Assembly: GCA_948099385.1 (NCBI GenBank)
Contig: CANUEZ040000165.1
Location: forward strand, 1,004,501 to 1,068,500
Reading direction: 5' to 3'
DNA: 64,000 nucleotides
DNA from: Fasciola hepatica
Lineage: Eukaryota > Platyhelminthes > Trematoda > Plagiorchiida > Fasciolidae
Shown here: positions 56,574 to 64,000 of the stretch, piece after piece
Layout of the letters: each line of letters opens with the position of its first letter
Numbering within the stretch: the first letter of the stretch is position 1
Translations under genes and position numbers: made by a program
Notes under the pieces: model-generated
The model's database searches: none
Told to the model about the DNA's origin: nothing
What the model saw: the letters and a program-made list of their open reading frames with translations, nothing else

Positions 56574-58592
56574 TTCCTACCATTCTTCCGCTACGTTTCG
56601 CTTATCTATCATTCCCGTCAGCACTCTTATTACTTCCCTTCCGTGTCGTTCTACCTCTGTATGCACACCCATCCATTCTGTTTTAGTTTCTATCGTGTTT
56701 CACAATGACAACCATCAATGCATGATGTCACTCTCGCCCTATTCATTTTACTCTTCCCAAGCCCGAAATATGTTCTTTTCCACCCATTTCGCTCTTTTCG
56801 GTTCCTAATCTGTATTCACCTGGTACCTCGCTATGCTTATAGAGCCCATTGATCGCATACCTCATCAGCTACCATTTTGCGATATTCTTTTCTGTCCATC
56901 TTATACCTTCGACCATTACGCACCAGGCACATTCGTAACCATGACCGGTCACCATACAGGAACTCTCCGTTCCAACCTGAACCGCCCGCTTAGCCAGTGA
57001 ACTGATTAGCAACTTAAGGCTCAATCCACTGGTGCAATGGCCTGCAGGCACGCAACTATCCAGTTCCATTCTCCCAACTCCAAAGCACAACCATTTTTTG
57101 TGCATTTTCGTTCCATCACAGGTTTTCCTGTCCGGGTACTTTTCTTCTTCTTCTCGGAATTCATCCTGTGCCATCTGCGGTGAAACAATCTGATTATCAT
57201 CTCTTACCTGGCTTTCTTCGGTCGACATTCTCATCTGCTTCGTACATTGGTCGCCACAGGCATCTTCATTGTGCCTTCCAGGCTGCACTGCTTCTCCGCG
57301 TTCCACTCAGTGTAATGTCATCGTAACGGCATCATTCTCACCTACTGTTCCAACCCCTTGTGACCTGCCATTACCCGATTTTTTTGACTCTCCGCTTCTT
57401 TATTTCTCTTCCATGTTATTCGCTGTCACAACCGATACATCCTAGCACCACATTTCTTCTAACCTCCAAGTGGTCTCTTACACCAGTCCAACCACCCCGT
57501 ACTTCCATTTGCTCTGCCTTCTCCAGCCATTTTACGGGCCATCTTCTTGCTGCATAAAGTGTCTCCACTTAAGATCGCTTCACCCACGTTTGACCGTCAC
57601 CACATGTCATACCGGCAATAATCACACCGCCAGATTCATTCTCACCTGTGTTCGTCGATCCTTTCCCTCATATTCCCTCGTTTGTCAACTTCTGCTGACA
57701 GCCATCACTTCCGTGCTTCCAATGTTGTTCTTCTTCTGCTGTTGATCCTCTATGTTCATCTGTCATAAACAAACTCATCAGGGCTTATCCAAGTTGATTC
57801 GGTACCATTTGACCCAACCCTACCTGTCTCGTCCAAGCACTGCTACTTCCCCTTCCCTTCTTTCCACTGCCATTTGCTCCTGCTCTGATATATACACGCA
57901 TGTATTTTTGTATCCATATATTTTCTCTGCCTTCTACAGTTCTTCGCCGGCCAGTTATTTTGTCACCATGCCACCGTCCCTCATGATATGCATCTATTTT
58001 GTCTATAATTGTGCCTCAAATTTACCCCATCTCGATCCTTCCTCGGCATTGATGTCATCCAACTCACTCTTTACGTCTTGCATTGCCAGCTCCCTCTTTT
58101 CAAATTGACACCTTCCGTTTATTGCAATAACGCATAATTCACCACCACCTAGTCCCCAGCCATACAACTCAATTTTTTGTTCTTTTTTTCTCTTCTTTCT
58201 TCCTTTTTTCTTCATCTTTTCTCGTAAATCTAGGTTCTCATGCCGATTTTCAGTCATCTTCATGTAAAACTCTCAGGTTGAGTTCTCTTTCGCTTGGCTC
58301 AGCCAGCTTCCCCATCTGGTCTTGACCCTCAAATTCATCGGACATACATCTGAATCCACCCCCGAGTTCACCTAAACTCCTTACATTACTCCTTGTAGTG
58401 CATACTTCAATCTCCCTCTAATCTCCATTCTACTCCTTCACACCCCCCTTTGTGTTAAGTATTTCTACTTTTTCATGAATTTAGTCTGCCGGCTCTGTCG
58501 CTTGTAGAATTTTGATCGTGCGTAAGGCATGCTTCGGGCGTCTCCGAAATGAACCATTATTATTATTAATATTGTTATTATTATTATTATTA
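56574..58592 (+). mobile_element. Second R3-family insertion, in the integrase C-terminus
   Basis: Begins directly after TNKGDRL of the integrase and ends in an ATT-rich tail (58556-58592) before LRHICKICSLECDG, which continues the integrase. The 3' end gcatgcttcgggcg-ctccgaaatgaaccat-(TTA)n matches the R3 insert ending at 50058. The middle (57250-57780) matches the antisense R3 copy at 43.1-43.7 kb. No clear target-site duplication beyond TTG remains. No coding function is recognised in the frames at 57360-58108. Confidence 0.7.
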
Positions 58593-58696
58593 TTGCGCCA
58601 TATCTGTAAGATATGTTCACTTGAATGTGATGGAGGCGAGGTTGAAGTCGAAGCTACAGACCAAGTTAAAACCAAGTCTATTGATACTAACTGAAG
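58593..58696 (+). mobile_element. BEL/Pao integrase, final codons
   Basis: LRHICKICSLECDGGEVEVE and ATDQVKTKSIDTN then a stop near 58694. The residues before the insertion (GDRL) followed by RHICKIC reproduce the usual Pao ending (R-D-I-R-K-I-C-L-L-E). This gives the end of the polyprotein. Confidence 0.7.
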
Positions 58697-59390
58697 ATGA
58701 ATTTATTTATTTATCCCTCAAGCGTTCTCCTGCGCGCCCCCAAATCATCACACTATCCTTGAAGTACTTTTGTGCCAAATTTCATATTATGTTCAAAACT
58801 TACAACGGAGTTATTTGTCGAAACCCCAGTTCGGTACACGACAGGACGTTGCTAGTGAATACGCGGAAGCTTTTGAACAAGCACTTGTTGACCATTTTCA
58901 GAAACAGCTCTATTTTCGGGACCTCCTATATGCATTACTATTTAACCTGTAGTCAAATTGATATAGGTTTTGAGCCAAACATACTTCTATGGTGACACCA
59001 CCACACACACACCTGTTGTTCAAGAACCCTGTAGCCATCTCCAATTTTCATCGAGAATTCTCATTCTTCATTTTACCATGTACTCAACTCCTATTTGGGG
59101 AGACTTTTACCTCTACATTCCGTCATCTGTCTGCGCATCCCGATTAATCCGAAGCCCCTTTTTCGTATACAGATAATGTCTTTTCATCTTCAGATGAAAT
59201 CCCAAGGCATGGGTGCAAATAGTACAACCTCAAGTAAACCTAAAAGCCTGTCCGCGACAGGCCAACGATAGATGAAGCCCATGGAGACCTACGCATGCAC
59301 TGTCTTTAGGGTCTAAGCAGGATAGGGCAAATCAGTGCCCTTATTTACTCCCTCCATTTTGACCATTCCATGAGACGATTTGGTGGGCGG
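58697..59390 (+). other. Untranslated 3' part of the Pao element
   Basis: About 690 bases between the integrase stop and the right LTR. It holds no known domain; the 124-codon frame at 58621-58995 is unrecognised. It ends in tggtgggcgg, a G-rich polypurine-tract candidate directly before the LTR. Confidence 0.45.
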
Positions 59391-59752
59391 TGTACCGTAC
59401 GTGTGTATAAATTCTCCCAAGCTGTTGTCACACACTTGCATTGTTGAGACTATGCTCTTCACCTTTCCGACCCTCGAGGCAAGTACCACATGCGTCAACC
59501 ACTGCACTTGAACATTTTGTTGTTTTACTTGTGTACCGTGGCATATTTTTGATTCGAACTTGGACTACCATGACGGTGGTACTTGGACCTGACCTTTTGT
59601 TGAACTTTGGTCCTCGTTGCTGGACGTTGTGGCCGTACAGTTGAAGTTTATACATAATTATGTGCGTATAGTTTGATAATCCAGTACCGTGGAATCAGCA
59701 AATTAACCCTGTTCTGACTTTGGGGTTCTTTAATTAGGTTACGCGTCACTCG
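59391..59752 (+). mobile_element. Right LTR of BEL/Pao element
   Basis: Starts TGTACCGTACG directly after the G-rich tract and ends CACTCG (canonical A mutated to G). Aligned to the left LTR without indels. Removing the LTR-to-LTR unit joins the two halves of the antisense RT K. Confidence 0.8.
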
Positions 59753-60115
59753 CGATCGGAACAACCGTTTCACTAAGTACTGTGCCCTGCATAACGCCAC
59801 TTGTAGCGGGTTTCCGTTAGTATGTCCGCTGATGAGGACCATTTGAGAACGATGAGTGAGATATGATTGCATCCAAGAAAGCAGTGGGTCAGTAAAGCCA
59901 ACTGAGTGCAAGTTGGCGGTGAGATGAGGATTTGAAACTCGCTGTAAAGCCTTCGACAGATTTAGGTAGAAATTGACTAATGCCTGCCCGCTATAAACAG
60001 CCATTGTGACTAGGTTGGGGAAGCCGAAGTCGCGCGTGGTGCATGATCGCAATTTGGGAAACTGGTGCTGCCTATCTCTAAGGCGTTTTGAAGTGAGAAT
60101 ATGGGCAATAATGCC
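59753..60115 (-). mobile_element. Non-LTR RT element K, N-terminal half
   Basis: Antisense: ILTSKRLRDRQHQFPKLRSC, then TTRDFGFPNLVTMAVYSGQ, palm A with Asp replaced (LVNFYLNLSKALQRVSNPHL), SVGFTDPLLSWMQSYLTHRS and, in another frame, ATSGVMQGTVLSETVVPIA at the Pao junction. This is the expected upstream neighbour of the PVPCLMYIID/FADD part at 45651. Confidence 0.8.
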
Positions 60116-60469
60116 CAGAGTTCCAGGAAGACTCTAGGTGGTAGACGGAAATCTGATGTCTCTGGTCCTAAGCTTCATGTATTTTCATCAGACTGATTGA
60201 GGATGATGCAATGATCCGTCTGATGTGTGTTGTAAATGACGTTCTCTTTAGTTTCACGCTGTCTCACTGAATGCTGACGGTGCATAATGTCTGTTGCAAA
60301 TGATGCACTATTGAGCTTTATGTTCTCCTCTTGTTTTTGCGCGGGTTCGACGAATTACAATGAGCAGCGTGTATCTTGCATAACAGAAGGAGCCAAGTTA
60401 AGCAAGGCTTGGATTTCTAAGGGGTAGATTATGTCCCTAGAAAGCTCTCAAGCCATTGAACGAGGTCAA
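60116..60469. other. No feature recognised
   Basis: Two similar short motifs (tctgatgtctctgg, tctgatgtgtgttgt; catgtgtgttg-like) but no domain or repeat partner could be supported. Confidence 0.3.
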
Positions 60470-61420
60470 AATTAAATAGATGAAGGAAGACTAGTGACTA
60501 TTTAATACTCGGACATCAGGAAGACATTCATCCTGGCAAATCACCGCCCACTGCTCGAAAAATTAGGGCCTCTGAGCTCGAAGGACAGCTACATAGTCGG
60601 ACTACCGAATTACTGAATAATGAGGTGTTTTGTGTTACGGCAACAAATGTTTATCCAGAGCCAGTATAAGTAACGGGTAGTGTCCCTCAGATATATGTTC
60701 TAGAATCACTGTTTTATCTCCCATATATAAACTAATTACCGAAGGCACTGAAGCTCACTTTTTCATATTTGCAGACGATATGAAAGGCGTAGGATCAGGT
60801 CAGCGGGAGTTGGAGGCTAGTAATATCAAGGAGCTGCCCAAGAGGTCAAACGTGTGGGGTACCCAGGTGAATTAAGGTAAAGGTTATCTTCTAGACGGAC
60901 TATTAGTGGGTTAAACAGTAACGGACGGAAATGGACTGTCCGCGATCAACGCTGTGCAGCAGATGAAAGATTGTGGTTTCTACGACTTCAGACTTCAAAT
61001 AGGTAGCGCAGAGTAGGCCGGCTGCCTATATAGCTCGCAAAGAGCTCCTTAGACTCGCATCGACAAGTTCCTGCAAACTAGAAGGTGTTTTTACCCCTGT
61101 ACAAAGCAGTAGTGGGGCCTTACTTCGAATAACGTAAAATCTTAGACAACTTTCTTCAAAATGATGCAGCCCGTGTTGGAAACTTCGGGCGGCTAGCCAC
61201 TGGGAAGCTTGAGAGTCAGCAAGGCAAGACATACAGACCTGGACCGCAGAAGATAGTGCTTCTTCCTCTAGAAAGTGAAGACTGAGAAGGCCTCGTTGAA
61301 ACCTTTAAAATTCTGCAGCATTTAACGGTGGTAGAATCTTACTATATTTTAGCAAATGCCCCTAACGAATGGACGGGAGTGAATGATATGTTGCTGTGAA
61401 AGACGCTGTCAACGGTAAAT
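60470..61420 (+). mobile_element. CR1-like reverse transcriptase, heavily decayed (element L)
   Basis: Sense order: palm A remnant at 60500-60560 (DIRKTFILANHRPLLEKLG), palm B remnant (VTGSVPQIYVLESLFYLPYI), NxLPKALKLTFSYLQTI with the FADD box destroyed, a thumb piece at 61070-61200 (GVFTPVYKAVVGPYFE, NDAARVGNF) and VETFKILQHLTVVESYY near 61295. Stops occur in every frame, making this the most degraded RT of the window. 61421-61950 has no recognised feature. Confidence 0.7.
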
Positions 61421-61999
61421 GTGAAGGTCACTTTCTGCAGTAGGTTAGTTGGACAGTGAAAACGGCTGACTGAAGAGCTGGCCAGTTAGAATAATGTAGA
61501 ATCATCCTGACGTGCTGCTAACTGCAAGATTTCCAATGCAGTTATGCCCCAGCCAGAAAAGCTGAGAGGAACCTAGGCTTAGTAGGCGACTATAAACCCT
61601 GCCGGTGTTTATTTCTGTGCAGGCGGGCACTTGCTTTCGCCGAAAAAGTAGTAGTACGGGCCGCGATGTCTCGCTAAATACACAGATACCTGCATACACG
61701 GTCGCTTGAGCCACTCCAGCACTACTGCAAACTGAAATGTTTTGAACTAAGTAGAGAAAATACTAGATAGCAAATTAGGTGAGATATTGTCGGGGCAGGC
61801 TTTTAGGGCAGGGGGGAACGGTGGGTAACGGAGTGTGCCTCATGTGTAGCTGACCAGATTCCAGATATTCTCTTCTTGAGGGGGCGCTAAGAGAGCAGAG
61901 GGCTTTCTTCCGGAAGGCAGGATGAATTGTCCATTCTTCTCCCTCTCGGTTAAACTGGGCTAAAGGAAGGTGAAAAGAGACTGAGAGTATGAAAGAAGC

Positions 62000-62326
62000 C
62001 TGCGACTTTATCACCAATGATTGCTGACTCAAGTGCTTATGGACAAAAAAATCTGGAGGCTCATATGGCCTCGGCTGCTGCCGGCTTCGAGCAAGCCAAG
62101 AAGCAGGGAATCACTAGAGCAAAGGAGTCTTCGGTTACAATCGCTCCAATCGGAGCACATATTGGGAGGCCGAAAGGAAACGCGACCGGAACAACCACGA
62201 CTAAGGGGCCCAAGTGGAAACTCGGAGCAAACTCTAAAAAACCGGAGGGTGGCTCGAAACTGGGTTTCGAGCAGGATAGAGCTCCTGGTAAACTGGGCGT
62301 CTCTTGACGGTCACCGAAACCACATG
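62000..62326 (+). mobile_element. Possible ORF1 end of CR1-like element M
   Basis: An open frame (62017-62307, 96 codons) rich in Lys and Gly (RPKGNATGTTTTKGPKWKLG) precedes an endonuclease on the same strand. Position and basic composition suggest the ORF1 tail. No motif proves it. Confidence 0.35.
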
Positions 62327-62936
62327 TTCCGTACACCAACGCGACCAGCGTAGGAAACATGTGGTCGGAACTGAGGGCCCGTGTGAGTGAACGTGATGTG
62401 ATTGTAACCACGGAGACTTGACTGAGACCCCGCGAGGATGTTAAGAGTTTTGCCCACCAAACTATATTCTGAACAGGATGGTCAGGCAGGAAGCGCAGGG
62501 TGTGGGCCTGTTGCTGCTCATGGCAGAGCTATACTCTCAGGTTCAGCGGACCCAACTTTGCCTGCGCGAGGTACAAGTCTCAGTGATCCAAGTTGGTCTA
62601 AACCGCGTAGACCTAACAATAGCTTGTATATACCACAGTTCCTCCTCCAGCAATGACAAGAAGGCAAAGCTTTTCCAATATATGGAAGGTCTGGTGGATC
62701 TGGACTCTTAGGTCTCAGTATTGAGGGATTTTGACGTAGCTGACGTGGACTGGCTCAACGAATTAGCACCCGAGAAGAAACTTGAAACATCATTATTGGA
62801 CAAGCAGCACAGGGGGGTGACTTCGCATACTCCAAGAGGGAAACAAGGTGGAATAATGGAGTGGCCCCCTGCCCTAGATTTGACAATCACCAGATGCCCT
62901 GTGGGTATTGTGAATCCAACCGTGGGGATCCGCTAA
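62327..62936 (+). mobile_element. EEP endonuclease of CR1-like element M
   Basis: Starts YTNATSVGNMWSELRARVSE (62330) with VIVTTETxLRPRED, where the catalytic TET remains and a stop replaces Trp. It continues at 62478-62709 (LTIACIYHSSSSSNDKKAKL), then 62721 (VLRDFDVADVDWLNELAPE, GDFN changed to RDFD) and ALDLTITRCPVGIVNPTVG. The SDH box is not seen. Frameshifts are evident. Confidence 0.8.
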
Positions 62937-62949
62937 GAGGAAGCTACCA

Positions 62950-64000
62950 GTGAGTGCTAAGACCAGCACTCAACAAAAAGAAGACCTGTGCTCCAGACAA
63001 GTTCCGGCGCTGCTTCCACCGGGTTGACGAGGGATTTCTCCGAGAGGACGGAAAAGCAGGGAGCCCAACCGTGGTGAACGAATCGGGTCCGCAAGGCACC
63101 CAAAGCGAAAAATGTATCGTGGACAGAATAGAGGGATAGGGGTGACCATCGACACTTCACACGGTGCGGAGCAGTACGGAACAAGTTTGCGGCCATGCAG
63201 ATAGCTGTTCCTAAAAGGTTCGGAGAGAAGCAGGCAAATGATGCAAAAATCAACCCGAGTCGTGCTCACTGTTGCATAGATGAAATTGGCCCGTATCCGT
63301 AGGCAGTGTAAGGAACGACCAGAAAGACACGCTGTAACCAGCCGAAAGTAAAGGGGAAGCGCTCATGCCTTTCGTGCAGCAGCTTCACGGAGTGGACAAC
63401 GGATTACCTTGTCGACCCTCAGACAATTCGGCCCTCGTACCGACCGTGGATGCCATGGGAGACATCTCGGAAATATCCACCAACTTGAGCCGACTAAGGA
63501 CATCCCAGACGACAGGCCCGACGGTATCCACCCGGTCATCCTGGAGTAGCTGTCTGACGTACTTGCGGAACCTGTGGCTACAGTTTCTAAAGTATCGATG
63601 AGAGAGGTTGTCGTCATGAGGGATTGGATGAGGTCAACATTGTGTCTAGTTCACAGGGGCGGGGACATGGAGAGTTGCTCGAACTGCAGTCTAGTGGACC
63701 TCACCTCGGTAGTCTTTAAAGTGAAGGAAAGAATTTTGAGGACCACGGTGGCAAAAAGCATAAAGGCAGGTTATCCGGCGGTGCCGATAAGACACGCCTT
63801 CGTAGGACGTCGTTTACGACTGGCCAGTCTATCAAGCTTCTCTGACTAGTCAACCGGTGGAGTAGACAGGAGGAAAAATGTGGAAATACGTTAACTCGAT
63901 TGGAGTTAGGCATTCGACTCAGTGAATTACAGTCAAACACTTAAAATATTAGCCTCTCTTTGCCCAAACCCCCAAATAACCGCATTTATCAACAGCTCCA
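62950..64000 (+). mobile_element. Reverse transcriptase of CR1-like element M, runs off the window
   Basis: Sense order: linker at 63190-63300 (KRFGEKQANDAKI), fingers at 63440-63560 (GDISEISTNLSRLRTSQTTG, then RPDGIHPVILE and LSDVLAEPV in a shifted frame), LVDLTSVVFKVKERILRTTV and the start of the palm (HAFVGRRLRLASL, then AFDSVNY near 63910). Cut by the window end before the catalytic DD box. Frameshifts near 63480, 63700 and 63850. Confidence 0.8.

Overview
This is eukaryotic, repeat-dense DNA with no operons, ribosome-binding sites or intact multi-exon gene. It is a graveyard of retrotransposons: CR1/Jockey-type non-LTR elements (ORF1, EEP endonuclease, reverse transcriptase), one large BEL/Pao LTR element, several interspersed repeat families without visible coding capacity, TA microsatellites and one SINE-like sequence. 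The mix (CR1-like elements plus a Pao element, long TA tracts, about half A+T) would fit a large invertebrate genome such as a flatworm, perhaps a tapeworm. That is inference only; no host gene other than a LARP1 copy was found to place it.

Layout. 1-627: 3' end and LTR of an LTR element. 0.64-3.9 kb: antisense CR1-like element. 3.86-4.56 kb: reverse-transcriptase (RT) tract duplicated almost perfectly at 16.9-17.6 kb. 4.6-6.1 kb: repeat family R2. 6.1-7.3 kb: tandem non-LTR 3' tails with (TA)n, followed by the antisense element (7.3-9.0 kb) whose tail they are. 9.4-9.7 kb: tRNA-like SINE. 9.7-16.0 kb: antisense CR1-like elements. 16.7-18.3 kb: a different antisense RT. 18.7-20.1 kb and 35.1-36.5 kb: a 1.35-kb repeat pair (X) about 99.5% identical. 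20.3-24.4 and 26.2-31.0 kb: two sense-strand elements with ORF1, endonuclease and RT, separated by an unidentified antisense membrane-like frame (25.0-25.8 kb). 31.0-31.6 kb: an inverted deleted copy of the second element. 32-33.5 kb: R2 again. 36.5-39.1 kb: sense CR1-like ORF1 and endonuclease. 39.2-43.1 kb: a third R2-like copy and an antisense RT. 43.1-44.5 kb: repeat family R3. 60.5-61.4 kb and 62.0-64.0 kb: sense CR1-like elements, the last running off the window.

The best structure is a nest at 44.6-60.1 kb. An antisense non-LTR RT is split by a BEL/Pao element (LTRs at 45652-46013 and 59391-59752). That element is itself broken by three later insertions: an R3 copy with a 7-bp target-site duplication inside the RT, an intron-less LARP1 processed pseudogene inside RNase H, and a second R3 copy inside the integrase C-terminus. 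Subtracting the three inserts leaves about 6.7 kb, a normal Pao length, and gag, protease, RT, RNase H and integrase then read in order.

A second theme is abrupt change of identity. Three pairs of sequences (the Pao LTRs, the RT tract and repeat X) are about 99% identical over a defined tract and fall to weak similarity at the edge, as expected from gene conversion or recombination between old copies.
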